From Candidatus Rhodoferax randersensis (GTDB lineage: Bacteria; Pseudomonadota; Gammaproteobacteria; Burkholderiales; Burkholderiaceae_C), in the NCBI GenBank assembly GCA_016718155.1, contig JADKEH010000046.1:1-64000 (forward strand): a DNA stretch of 64,000 bases. Reading direction: 5' to 3'. Positions within the stretch are counted from its first letter, which is position 1, and every line of letters begins with the position of its first letter. The notes under the pieces were generated by a model that did no database searches, was not told the origin of the DNA, and worked only from the letters and a program-made list of their open reading frames with translations. A program made the position numbers and the translations under genes. Below, in pieces: positions 54,641 to 63,339 of the stretch.

Positions 54641-55660
54641 CTACGCTTTGTGTGCCAGAGCGTGAACATACTGGCTGACGCCGCTTTGCACATCGGCAAA
54701 GACATGGTCACAGCCGGTGGCACGCAAGGCGGTCAAATCGGCTTGGGTGTAGCACTGGTACTTGCCGCGCAAGGCATCGGGGAACGGGATGTATTCGAGC
54801 AGGCCCTGCTCGTGCATGTCGGCAAGGGTCAGCGCCGGATCGCCTTGCAGGCTGCGCAGTGAGTTGACTACGGACATGGCAACGTCATTGAACGGTTGTG
54901 CGCGCCCGCTACCCAGGTTGACGATGCCCGATCTGTCCGGGTGATCGAAGAACCACAGGTTGACCGCAACGACGTCGTCGACGAACACGAAGTCGCGCAT
55001 TTGGCCGCCAGCCGCATAGTTGCCATACTCACCAAAGAGTTTGACGCGCCCCTCGGCGCGAAACTGGTTGAACTGGTGGTAGGCGACGCTGGCCATGCGA
55101 CCCTTGTGCTGCTCACGCGGTCCATAGACATTAAAGTACCTAAAACCCACCACCTGCTGAGTCTTGCCGTCCATCGCACGCTGAAAGCGCACGCCACATT
55201 CCCGGCGCATGCGCTGATCGAACAACAGCTTGGAGTAGCCGTAGACGTTGAGCGGATGCTCGAACGCCGGCTCCTCCCGAAAGCTCTGCGAGCCACCATA
55301 GGTAGCGGCGCTGGACGCATACAGCAGTCGGGCACCTCGCTTCTGGCAGGCAAAGAACAACTGGCACGAGGTCGTGTAGTTGTTGTCCATCATGTACTTG
55401 CCATCGGTTTCCATGGTGTCGCTGCAGGCGCCTTCATGAAATACCGCCTCCACTTGACCATAGGAGCCACTGGTAAACAGGTCATAGAAGACTTCGGCAT
55501 CCACATAATCAGCAATCTGCAGATCCGCCAGATTGCGAAACTTGTCGCCCTGCGTCAGATCGTCCACTGCAATGATGTCGTGGATCCCGCGGGCGTTGAG
55601 CCCCTTGATCAGGTTGCTGCCAATGAAGCCGGCCGCACCGGTAACCACCACTCGCGTCAT
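54641..55660 (-). CDS. hldD: ADP-L-glycero-D-manno-heptose 6-epimerase
   Basis: 339-aa NADP-dependent SDR epimerase (HldD/RfaD) making ADP-L-glycero-D-manno-heptose for the LPS inner core. It shows VVVTGAAGFIGSNLI, FHEGACSDTMETDGKYMM, SSAATYGG and the catalytic YGYSK pair. It overlaps rfaE1, which supplies its pathway substrate upstream. The nucleotidyltransferase step (RfaE2/HldC) must be encoded elsewhere. Confidence 0.95.
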   Translation of the reverse strand: MTRVVVTGAAGFIGSNLIKGLNARGIHDIIAVDDLTQGDKFRNLADLQIADYVDAEVFYDLFTSGSYGQVEAVFHEGACSDTMETDGKYMMDNNYTTSCQLFFACQKRGARLLYASSAATYGGSQSFREEPAFEHPLNVYGYSKLLFDQRMRRECGVRFQRAMDGKTQQVVGFRYFNVYGPREQHKGRMASVAYHQFNQFRAEGRVKLFGEYGNYAAGGQMRDFVFVDDVVAVNLWFFDHPDRSGIVNLGSGRAQPFNDVAMSVVNSLRSLQGDPALTLADMHEQGLLEYIPFPDALRGKYQCYTQADLTALRATGCDHVFADVQSGVSQYVHALAHKA

Positions 55661-56589
55661 GCCATCAACTCCTCGTAGGACACCGTGGCGGTGCCAAATT
55701 TGCCGACCACCACGCCACCGGCCCGGTTGGCCCAGGGCAGGGCGTCGCGAAAGCTCAGGCCGGCGGCCACCAGCGCCGCCATGGTGGCAATCACGGTGTC
55801 GCCAGCACCGGTGACATCGAAAACTTCTCGGGCATGGGCTTCTACGTGGAGCTGCCCGTCGCCGTCAAACAGGGTCATTCCTTCTTCGCTGCGCGTCAAC
55901 AGCACGGCGTCGAGTCCCAGCTTGGTTCTCAGGTTGTGAGCCCGGGTGCACAGATCGGCTTCGTCATCCCAGGCGCCGACCACTTGCTGAAGCTCGGCGC
56001 GGTTAGGGGTGATGATGCTGGCGTTCTGGTAGCGAGAATAGTCGCTGCCCTTTGGGTCGACCAGAACCAGTTTGCCGGCCGCGCGGGCTCGGGCAATCAT
56101 GTCGCCCACATGCGCCAGTCCGCCCTTGCCATAGTCGGAGAACAGCACCGCCCGGTGGGTTGGCAACAAGCTGACGAAGCTTGCGGTCTGCGAGGCCAGC
56201 ACTTCGGTCTTGGGCGTGTTCTCGAAGTCCAGGCGCAGCAATTGCTGTTGGCGGCCGATGACACGAAGCTTGACCGTGGTCTTCAAGGCGGCGTCACGCC
56301 CAAAGTGCGTGTGGATACCCGTGCTGGCCAGCAGAGCCTCCAGCTTGTGGCTCGCCTCATCGTCGCCAACCACCGTCAGCAGCGAGGCCTGCGCGCCGAG
56401 CGTGACCACGTTGTAGGCCACATTGGCGGCGCCACCGCCGCGTTCTTCCTCGCGTGTGATACGCACCACCGGCACCGGTGCTTCAGGCGAGATGCGGTCG
56501 ACTGCGCCGTACCAGTATCGGTCCAGCATCACATCGCCGACGACCAGCACCTGGGCGCGGGCCATTTGTTCTTTGGAGGGGTTCATCAT
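55657..56589 (-). CDS. rfaE1: D-glycero-beta-D-manno-heptose-7-phosphate kinase
   Basis: 310-aa PfkB-family kinase equivalent to the N-terminal half of E. coli HldE (RfaE). It shows VLVVGDVMLDRYWYG, RGGGAANVAYNVVTLG and the catalytic FDVTGAGDTVIATMA. It lacks the C-terminal adenylyltransferase domain, so the two-protein form is used here. Coupled to hldD by a 4-base overlap. ATG 56586 is an equivalent start. Confidence 0.93.
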   Translation of the reverse strand: MMNPSKEQMARAQVLVVGDVMLDRYWYGAVDRISPEAPVPVVRITREEERGGGAANVAYNVVTLGAQASLLTVVGDDEASHKLEALLASTGIHTHFGRDAALKTTVKLRVIGRQQQLLRLDFENTPKTEVLASQTASFVSLLPTHRAVLFSDYGKGGLAHVGDMIARARAAGKLVLVDPKGSDYSRYQNASIITPNRAELQQVVGAWDDEADLCTRAHNLRTKLGLDAVLLTRSEEGMTLFDGDGQLHVEAHAREVFDVTGAGDTVIATMAALVAAGLSFRDALPWANRAGGVVVGKFGTATVSYEELMA

Positions 56590-56647
56590 CAGCTTCTACT
56601 TCAGTTGCTCCGCACGCATGGCGCGCAGCCGGGGGGTGAGCGTCATC

Positions 56648-57805
56648 CTATAGCTCTTCGACCCGTTTGGCGGGATAGCTGTCCCAGGTTTGGCATCCGG
56701 GGCACTGCCAGAAGTGCTGCTTGGCTTCAAATCCACAGGCGGCGCAGCGGTAGCGCGACAGCGGTTTGACAGCGTGATCGAGGGCCTTCTGCACCAGCGG
56801 ATGGAACTGTTCGTGTTCAAGCTTTTCCCCTTCGATCCACTTGGCCGCAGCGATCAGTGAAGGCTCACGCTCCAGGTGGCGCACGTACCAGTCCCGACCA
56901 GATGGCGTCGTGCTGGCGTTGGCGGCTTCAAGCGCAACGACGGCGTCCAGCACGTCCAGCGATGGTGACTGGTCGTAACTGACCTGGAGTCGGGCCATGG
57001 CCTGCGTGGTCGCGCCGCACGCCAGTGCCGCCTTGGCCAGGCTGGCGGCAAGCAGCGGGGCCGCAGCCGGTGCGGACTCAAGTGTTTGTGACAGGATCGA
57101 ATAGGCTGGTGCCGCCTGCTGTGAAGCCAGCAGCAGCGTGGCCAGTTCCAGACCAGCGCGTGGCGCGCCGGGGGCGATCGCGATGGCTTCGCGCAGCAAG
57201 TCCTGGGCCTGCTGCGGCTTATGGGCGGCGACACAGGTGCTGGCCTGTTCGCACAGGTAGTGGGCCAGGCGGGTTGAGAAGTTGCCCTGCTTGGACTGCT
57301 CAAGCTTGTGCGCAATCTGGGCTGCGCTGGCCCAGTCGCGGCTGCGTTCGTAGTTGGCCAGCAAGGCCAGGCGGGCCTCGACCTCAAAGCTGGTGCCCTC
57401 GAGCTTGAGCAGTGCTTCTTCGGCCCGGTCGAGCAAACCGGCCTTAAGGTAGTCCAGAGCCAGAGCGTGCTGGGCACGATGACGATCGGTTGTTGGCAAG
57501 TCACCGCGGGAAAGCAAGTGCTGATGAACGCGGACTGCCCGTTCGTATTCGCCCCGGCGTCGGAACAGGTTCCCCAAGGCAAAGTGCAGCTCCGAGGTGT
57601 CAGGGTCGTTCTGTACGGCCTCGATGAAGGCGTCGATGGCCTGGTCCTGTTGCTCGTTGAGCAGAAAGTTCAAGCCCTTGAAGTACGCCTTCGGAGCCTG
57701 CCGGTTCTCGATGCGCAACTGGCGCAGGTCCAGCCGCGAGGCCAGCCAACCCAGGACGAAGGCCAGGGGCAGCCCCATCAGCAGCCAGCTGAGGTCAAAA
57801 TCCAT
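56648..57805 (-). CDS. lapB: LPS assembly protein LapB (YciM)
   Basis: 385-aa inner-membrane-anchored protein. N-terminal membrane segment (about 5-20), TPR repeats through about residue 340, and a C-terminal rubredoxin-like metal site CAACGF and CPGC. LapB helps FtsH degrade LpxC, balancing LPS and phospholipid synthesis. Placement with lapA upstream and heptose genes downstream fits. Start ATG 57805 (MDFDLSWLLMG) overlaps the end of lapA by 11 bases. Confidence 0.92.
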   Translation of the reverse strand: MDFDLSWLLMGLPLAFVLGWLASRLDLRQLRIENRQAPKAYFKGLNFLLNEQQDQAIDAFIEAVQNDPDTSELHFALGNLFRRRGEYERAVRVHQHLLSRGDLPTTDRHRAQHALALDYLKAGLLDRAEEALLKLEGTSFEVEARLALLANYERSRDWASAAQIAHKLEQSKQGNFSTRLAHYLCEQASTCVAAHKPQQAQDLLREAIAIAPGAPRAGLELATLLLASQQAAPAYSILSQTLESAPAAAPLLAASLAKAALACGATTQAMARLQVSYDQSPSLDVLDAVVALEAANASTTPSGRDWYVRHLEREPSLIAAAKWIEGEKLEHEQFHPLVQKALDHAVKPLSRYRCAACGFEAKQHFWQCPGCQTWDSYPAKRVEEL

Positions 57806-58094
57806 GCGGGCTCGCCGAAGGTTTGGTTGGGAGCGGGGTTGGACTACCGGCGTTGGCAAGCTCGGCGCGTGAGCGGTTTCTGTGTTTCCACCAGCGCGGC
57901 ACCATGACCAGCACACCCAGGGTAACGCCCAGAGTCAAGGCCGCCAGCACGATCAACACTTGCGGTGCGCGCCACTGCGTTCCAAAGAAGAAGTGCACGC
58001 TGGCCTCATGCTGGTTGTTCAATGCGAACGCGAGCAGCGTAAAAAAAATGGCTGCTTTAAGTATCCACTTAAACAGCCACAGTAGGTGTTTCAT
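57795..58094 (-). CDS. lapA: LapA family (DUF1049) inner-membrane protein
   Basis: 99 aa with two membrane segments (about 8-27 and 44-64) and the DUF1049 pattern ALNNQHEASVHFFFG. LapA works with LapB in LPS regulation. The cytoplasmic tail is basic and then proline-rich. Start ATG 58094; a TTG directly before it is ignored. Confidence 0.88.
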   Translation of the reverse strand: MKHLLWLFKWILKAAIFFTLLAFALNNQHEASVHFFFGTQWRAPQVLIVLAALTLGVTLGVLVMVPRWWKHRNRSRAELANAGSPTPLPTKPSASPHGF

Positions 58095-58154
58095 CAATCT
58101 TCCCAGTGACGGGTTGATTCTACCGAAGGGATCACGCGTTGCAGATACTCGTGA

Positions 58155-58469
58155 TCACGAGGATCCAGCCTTGGCTTGCATCTGCGCGGTGCGCTGATCC
58201 ACGGCTTCACGCAAGGCTTTGCCGGGCTTGAAGTGCGGCACGCGCTTTTCGGGAATGGCGACGCTTTCGCCACTGCGTGGGTTGCGTCCAATGCGTGGTG
58301 GGCGGTGGTTGATCGAAAAACTGCCAAAACCACGAATCTCGATCCGGTGCCCGCGAACCAGCGCGTCGTTCATCGCGTCAAGGATCGCCTTGACGGCGAA
58401 TTCAGCATCGCGGTGGGTCAGTTGACCAAACCTTGCGGCCAGTTCTTCAACCAGATCGGAGCGTGTCAT
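58155..58469 (-). CDS. ihfB: Integration host factor subunit beta
   Basis: 104-aa DNA-bending protein of the HU/IHF family. MTRSDLVEELAARFGQL, VKAILDAMNDAL and the DNA-intercalating arm IEIRGFGSFSINHRPPRIGRNPRSG are visible. Its partner IhfA is outside the window. The position downstream of rpsA is conserved across proteobacteria. Confidence 0.95.
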   Translation of the reverse strand: MTRSDLVEELAARFGQLTHRDAEFAVKAILDAMNDALVRGHRIEIRGFGSFSINHRPPRIGRNPRSGESVAIPEKRVPHFKPGKALREAVDQRTAQMQAKAGSS

Positions 58470-58609
58470 GGGAATGTGTGCAGTCAGACTCAATCACCGT
58501 GGCAGGGTACCCCTGGCCTCACGCTGCCATCGGCGCGGCCATCATCCAGAACCAAAATTCTGGACGTTGGCGTACCAATGGCGGCATGGGTTTCAGGGCG
58601 TGGCAGCTA

Positions 58610-60292
58610 TCAGGAGTTGTTGTCCAGCTTGGCGCGCAACAAAGCGCCGAGGCTGGTGGTACCGGCGTTTTCGCGCGCGGACTGCTGGCTCAGGGTTTGC
58701 ATGGCTTCATTCTGGTCAGCCATGTCCTTGGCCTTGATCGACAACTGGATGTTGCGGGTCTTGCGGTCAATGTTGACCACCACCGCCGTGACTTCGTCGC
58801 CTTCCTTGAGCACGTTGCGGGCATCTTCGACGCGGTCACGCGAGATTTCGCTGGCGCGCAGGTAGCCGATGATGTCTTCACCCAGGTCAATTTCAGCGCC
58901 CTTGGCGTCAACCGTCTTGACCTTGCCGGTCACAGTCTGGCCCTTGTCGTTGACCGACACAAAGGTGGTGAAGGGATCGGAGTCCAGTTGCTTGATGCCC
59001 AGCGAGATGCGCTCGCGGTCCACGTCCACGGCCAGCACGATGGCTTCAACATCCTGGCCCTTCTTGTAGTTGCGAACGGCAGCTTCGCCGGGTTCGTTCC
59101 AGGACAGGTCTGACAGGTGCACCAGGCCGTCGATACCGGCCGCCAGACCGACGAACACGCCGAAGTCGGTGATGGATTTGATCGGGCCCTTGACGCGGTC
59201 GCCGCGCTTGGTGTTTTGTGCGAACTCTTGCCATGGGTTGGCCTTGCACTGCTTCATGCCCAGGGAGATGCGGCGCTTGTCTTCGTCGATTTCCAGAACC
59301 ATGACTTCGACTTCGTCACCCAGGGCAACGATCTTGGAAGGAGCAACGTTCTTGTTGGTCCAGTCCATTTCGGACACGTGCACCAAGCCTTCGATGCCGG
59401 GTTCGAGTTCCACAAACGCGCCGTAGTCGGCGATGTTGGTGATCTTGCCGAACATGCGGGTACCTTGCGGGTAGCGGCGGTTCACGCCCATCCAGGGATC
59501 GTCGCCCATTTGCTTCAGACCCAGCGAGACACGGTTCTTTTCGGTGTCGAACTTGAGAATCTTGGCGGTGATTTCTTGACCAGCGGTCACCACTTCGGAT
59601 GGGTGACGCACGCGACGCCAGGCCATGTCGGTGATGTGCAGCAGGCCGTCGATGCCGCCCAGGTCCACGAACGCACCGTATTCGGTGATGTTCTTGACCA
59701 CGCCTTGCACGATGGAGCCTTCCTTGAGCGTGTTCATCAGCTTGGCGCGTTCTTCGCCCATGCTGGCCTCGACCACGGCACGGCGTGACAGCACGACGTT
59801 ATTGCGCTTGCGATCAAGCTTGATGACCTTGAACTCCAGGGTCTTGTTTTCGTACGGAGAGAGGTCTTTGGTCGGACGGGTGTCAACCAGCGAGCCGGGC
59901 AGGAAGGCGCGGATGCCATTGACCAGCACGGTCAGACCACCCTTGACTTTGCCGCTGGTGGTGCCGGTGACGAATTCGCCGGTTTCCAGCGCCTTTTCCA
60001 GGCTCATCCAAGAGGCCAGTCGCTTGGCGGTGTCGCGCGACAGGATGGTGTCGCCGTAGCCGTTTTCGATGGAGCCAATGGCCACCGAGACGAAGTCACC
60101 AACCTGGACTTCGATTTCGCCCTTGTCGCTCTTGAACTCTTCAAGCGGGACATAGGCCTCGGACTTGAGGCCGGCATTGACCACGACAAAGCTGTGTTCG
60201 ATACGAACGACTTCAGCGGTGATCACTTCACCTGGACGCATTTCGGTGCGCGTCAGGGATTCTTCAAACAGGGCGGCAAAAGATTCAGACAT
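58610..60292 (-). CDS. rpsA: 30S ribosomal protein S1
   Basis: 560-aa mRNA-binding ribosomal protein with six S1 domains. Repeated signatures are GKVKGGLTVLVNGIRAFLPG, NITEYGAFVDLGGIDGLLHI, NIADYGAFVELEPGIEGLVH and SITDFGVFVGLAAGIDGLVH. Length matches E. coli S1 (557 aa). The start MSESFAALFEESL is standard. The region before the start codon lacks a Shine-Dalgarno sequence and carries a hairpin (see the leader entry). Confidence 0.97.
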   Translation of the reverse strand: MSESFAALFEESLTRTEMRPGEVITAEVVRIEHSFVVVNAGLKSEAYVPLEEFKSDKGEIEVQVGDFVSVAIGSIENGYGDTILSRDTAKRLASWMSLEKALETGEFVTGTTSGKVKGGLTVLVNGIRAFLPGSLVDTRPTKDLSPYENKTLEFKVIKLDRKRNNVVLSRRAVVEASMGEERAKLMNTLKEGSIVQGVVKNITEYGAFVDLGGIDGLLHITDMAWRRVRHPSEVVTAGQEITAKILKFDTEKNRVSLGLKQMGDDPWMGVNRRYPQGTRMFGKITNIADYGAFVELEPGIEGLVHVSEMDWTNKNVAPSKIVALGDEVEVMVLEIDEDKRRISLGMKQCKANPWQEFAQNTKRGDRVKGPIKSITDFGVFVGLAAGIDGLVHLSDLSWNEPGEAAVRNYKKGQDVEAIVLAVDVDRERISLGIKQLDSDPFTTFVSVNDKGQTVTGKVKTVDAKGAEIDLGEDIIGYLRASEISRDRVEDARNVLKEGDEVTAVVVNIDRKTRNIQLSIKAKDMADQNEAMQTLSQQSARENAGTTSLGALLRAKLDNNS

Positions 60293-60436
60293 TTTCTAGA
60301 TGCGGCATGAACCGCGGGTTAACTCGCGGTGCTTGCCGCGGTGTAAGTTTTGAACCACACAACCAGTGCACCTGTCGGCGCGAGAGGAGTCGCGTGGGCC
60401 TTGTACGGGCTAGCAGCCCGTGCTGTCACCAGTCGC
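60293..60436 (-). promoter_or_regulatory. rpsA: rpsA leader with nested hairpin and no Shine-Dalgarno sequence
   Basis: The 144 bp between aroA-cmk and rpsA contain ACCGCGGGTTAACTCGCGGT (60311-60330), a near-perfect palindrome nested inside GCGGCA / TGCCGC (60302-60307, 60334-60339). The structure lies about 9-47 bases before the ATG. A further 7-bp hairpin, ACGGGCT / AGCCCGT, lies at 60405-60421. E. coli rpsA also lacks a good ribosome site and uses leader hairpins for S1 autoregulation. Confidence 0.55.
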
Positions 60437-62443
60437 TCAGTGGGCACCGAACGGCTGTTTGTCCTGCCACCAGCGCAACACCAAATCGGCCGATTCCTCA
60501 ATCGACAGATCCGAGTTGTCCAGCAACCGGGCATCCTGTGCTGGTTTGAGAGGTGACGCGATGCGGGACGAATCCCGTGCATCACGCGCCTCCAGATCAG
60601 CACGAAGAGATGGGAGTGTAGCTGAAATTCCCTTTGAAATCAACTGCTTATGACGCCGCTGCGCGCGCCGTTCGGCGCTGGCCGTCAAATACACCTTGAG
60701 CCTGGCGTCTGGGAAGATCACCGTGCCCATGTCTCGTCCGTCGGCGACCAGTCCTGGCAGTTGCCGAAAGCCGTGTTGCAGGTCGATCAAGGCCTGGCGC
60801 ACCAGGGGCAGCGCCGAGACGCGCGACGCATTCATCCCTGCCTCTTCGGTGCGGATGGCCTCGCTCACATCCTCGTCGTCCAACCACACGCGTCCTTGCT
60901 CAAAGCGAATGTGCAGCCGGCTGACGCGCTCTGCGATGGCTTGCTCGCCGGCGGCATCGAGGCTCAGGCCGGCGCGCGTGGCCGATAAAGCCGTGATCCG
61001 GTACAGCGAGCCGGAGTCCAGAAAATGGTAGCCCAACCGTCGGGCCAGCATGACTGCCAAGGTACCTTTGCCGGATGCAGTGGGACCATCGACGCACAGC
61101 ACCGGGATGTCGGACTCGGCGGTGGTGCTGACCGAGAACAGGGTTTCGAAATAGTCAGGAAAAGTCTTGCCCACACACTTCGGGTCTTCAATCCGCACCG
61201 CCAGACGCGCCGGGTTGAAGGCGGCCAGGGCAAAACACATGGCGACGCGGTGGTCGTCGTAGGTGTGAATACTGCCGGTGCGCCAGGAAGCCGTGCTGGC
61301 GGGCGGTGTCACGCTGAGAAAATCCGCTCCCTCTTGCACGATCGCCCCAAACTTGCGCAACTCGGTGGCCATGGCGGCAATGCGGTCGGTTTCCTTGACG
61401 CGCCAGCTCGCGATGTTGCGCAAGGTGGTGGTCCCCTGGGCAAAGAGGGCCATCACCGCCAAAGTCATGGCCGCGTCAGGGATGTGGTTGCAGTCCAGGT
61501 CAATGGCTTTGAGTGGCCAAGACTCGCGTTTGACCTTCAGCCAGTTCGGACCGCTTTCAACCCGCGCGCCCATTTGGCGCGCAGCGTCGATGAAACGGAT
61601 ATCCCCCTGGATCGAGTTGGCGCCGACGCCCTCGATGCGGACCCCACCGTGCTCGCCCGAGCCGCCCGCGATGGCGCCCAAGGCGATGAAGTAGCTCGCT
61701 GACGACGCGTCTGCCTCCACTGCCAAGGTGCCAGGCGACCGTAAGCGGCTGCCTCCAGGAATGGTGAACCGCCGCCAACCGTCACGCACCACCTCGACGC
61801 CGAAGCGAGACAGAAGGTTCAGCGTGATCTCGATGTAGGGCCTGGAGATGAGCTCGCCCACAACCTCGATGATGATGTCTTTCTTGGCCACCAGTGGCAG
61901 CGCCATCAGCAAAGCCGTGAGGAATTGGCTGGAGACATCTCCGCGCACCTGAATTGGCTCGTCCAGGCGCAGGTGCGGTGTCTTGATGCGTAGCGGCGGG
62001 TAGCCTTGTTTGTCGAGGTACTCGATGTCGCAGCCCAGTTGCCGCAGCGCATCGACCAGGTCGCCAATTGGCCGCTCGTGCATTCGGGGTACGCCGCGCA
62101 GTTCATAGTTGCCGCCCAGCACGGCCAGTGCGGCGGTCAAGGGGCGGATGGCGGTGCCGGCGTTGCCCATGAACAAACTGGCGGCCTGGACGCTCAAAGT
62201 GCCGTCCAGACCATCGATCAGGACGGTGGAGCCCTTTTCACGCACGCCACAGCCCAACTGACGCAAGGCCGCCAGCATGACGCGCGTGTCGTCAGAGTCC
62301 AGCACATCGTGCAGCGCGGTGGTGCCCTGACACAGTGCCGAGAGCAGCAGCGCGCGATTGGAAATGCTTTTTGAACCTGGCAGGACGACCGTGCCGCCCG
62401 CAGCCGTCAGCGGCGGGAGGTCAATGTACTTGGTGTCAAACAT
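60437..62443 (-). CDS. aroA-cmk: Fused EPSP synthase (AroA) and cytidylate kinase (Cmk)
   Basis: 668-aa bifunctional protein. Residues 1 to about 436 are 3-phosphoshikimate 1-carboxyvinyltransferase (LPGSKSISNRALLLSAL, FMGNAGTAIRPL, ASWRVKETDRIAAMATEL), the sixth step of chorismate synthesis. Residues about 446-668 are CMP/dCMP kinase, with P-loop GPTASGKGT (453-461), LDSGSLYRITAL and VADGRDMGTVIFPDA. The linker is only about 10 residues. In many bacteria aroA, cmk and rpsA are separate adjacent genes; the fusion is typical of Comamonadaceae. Its ATG overlaps the tyrA stop by one base. Confidence 0.94.
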   Translation of the reverse strand: MFDTKYIDLPPLTAAGGTVVLPGSKSISNRALLLSALCQGTTALHDVLDSDDTRVMLAALRQLGCGVREKGSTVLIDGLDGTLSVQAASLFMGNAGTAIRPLTAALAVLGGNYELRGVPRMHERPIGDLVDALRQLGCDIEYLDKQGYPPLRIKTPHLRLDEPIQVRGDVSSQFLTALLMALPLVAKKDIIIEVVGELISRPYIEITLNLLSRFGVEVVRDGWRRFTIPGGSRLRSPGTLAVEADASSASYFIALGAIAGGSGEHGGVRIEGVGANSIQGDIRFIDAARQMGARVESGPNWLKVKRESWPLKAIDLDCNHIPDAAMTLAVMALFAQGTTTLRNIASWRVKETDRIAAMATELRKFGAIVQEGADFLSVTPPASTASWRTGSIHTYDDHRVAMCFALAAFNPARLAVRIEDPKCVGKTFPDYFETLFSVSTTAESDIPVLCVDGPTASGKGTLAVMLARRLGYHFLDSGSLYRITALSATRAGLSLDAAGEQAIAERVSRLHIRFEQGRVWLDDEDVSEAIRTEEAGMNASRVSALPLVRQALIDLQHGFRQLPGLVADGRDMGTVIFPDARLKVYLTASAERRAQRRHKQLISKGISATLPSLRADLEARDARDSSRIASPLKPAQDARLLDNSDLSIEESADLVLRWWQDKQPFGAH

Positions 62444-63315
62444 TACTTGTTGATCTTCGACATGCTCCAATGCGCCCGGGTGACGCTGGCCTGCTCGATC
62501 AAACCCTCCAGTGCCTCGCCATTGCCGCTGGAGATCATCACTTCGAGCGCGTGCAGGTTGCGCTGGAATATCTTGGACTGCGCGAGCAACTCTTCGCGAT
62601 TGGAAATCAGGATGTCACGCCAAACCTTGGGGTCGCTGGCCGCAATGCGGGTGCAATCCCGAAAGCCCGGTCCGGCCAGCGACAGGAAATCCTGTCCGTG
62701 CTTTTGCCCGGAAATGGCATTCATCAAGGCAAACGAAATCAGATGAGGCAGGTGGCTGACCGCGGCGAAGGCTGCATCATGGGATTCGGGCGACATCTTG
62801 ACCACGCGGCAGCCCAGACCGGTCCACAAGTCAACCGCCTTTTGCAGTTGAATGGTCAAGGTCCGTTCGATTGGCGTCAGGATCACTTGCTTACCCGCGT
62901 ACAGGTCGGCGTCCGCATGTTCCACGCCGGACACCTCGCGCCCCGCGATCGGGTGGGCGGGCACGAACGAGCCGATCTGTTCGCGCAAGGCGCGTCGACC
63001 GGAGTCAATCACATCACGCTTGGTCGAGCCAACGTCCATGACCAACATCTGCGGCGTCACCAGGTGTTTGATAGCCTTGAACGTGGCTTCGGTTGCCGCC
63101 ACGGGCACCGCGATCAGCACGATGTCAGCGCCAGAGACGGCCAGCAGGGCTGAGGGGGCCTCGACATCGATCACCCCCATTTGGCGCGCCTTCTCGGTTG
63201 TGGAGGGCGACTTGCTGTAGCCCACGACACGCTTGACCAAGCCCGCCTTCTTCATGGCGAGCGCAAACGATCCGCCCATCAGGCCGCAGCCAATCAGTCC
63301 AAGTTGCTCAAACAT
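62443..63315 (-). CDS. tyrA: Prephenate dehydrogenase
   Basis: 290-aa NAD(P)-dependent enzyme of tyrosine synthesis. Rossmann motif GLIGCGLMGGSFAL, VMDVGSTKRDVI, PAHPIAGREVSGVEHA (catalytic His region) and SHLPHLISFAL. It has no chorismate mutase or ACT domain. It sits between pheA and aroA in an aromatic amino-acid cluster. Confidence 0.94.
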   Translation of the reverse strand: MFEQLGLIGCGLMGGSFALAMKKAGLVKRVVGYSKSPSTTEKARQMGVIDVEAPSALLAVSGADIVLIAVPVAATEATFKAIKHLVTPQMLVMDVGSTKRDVIDSGRRALREQIGSFVPAHPIAGREVSGVEHADADLYAGKQVILTPIERTLTIQLQKAVDLWTGLGCRVVKMSPESHDAAFAAVSHLPHLISFALMNAISGQKHGQDFLSLAGPGFRDCTRIAASDPKVWRDILISNREELLAQSKIFQRNLHALEVMISSGNGEALEGLIEQASVTRAHWSMSKINK

Positions 63316-63339
63316 CCTGCTTCCTTGTAGGCATAGTGA

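Noticed and set aside
53931..54678. Long plus-strand alanine-rich frames opposite the HhH gene
   Set aside because: They are the complement of the Lys/Ala-rich tail; only the minus-strand frame has a signal peptide, ribosome site and HhH motif.
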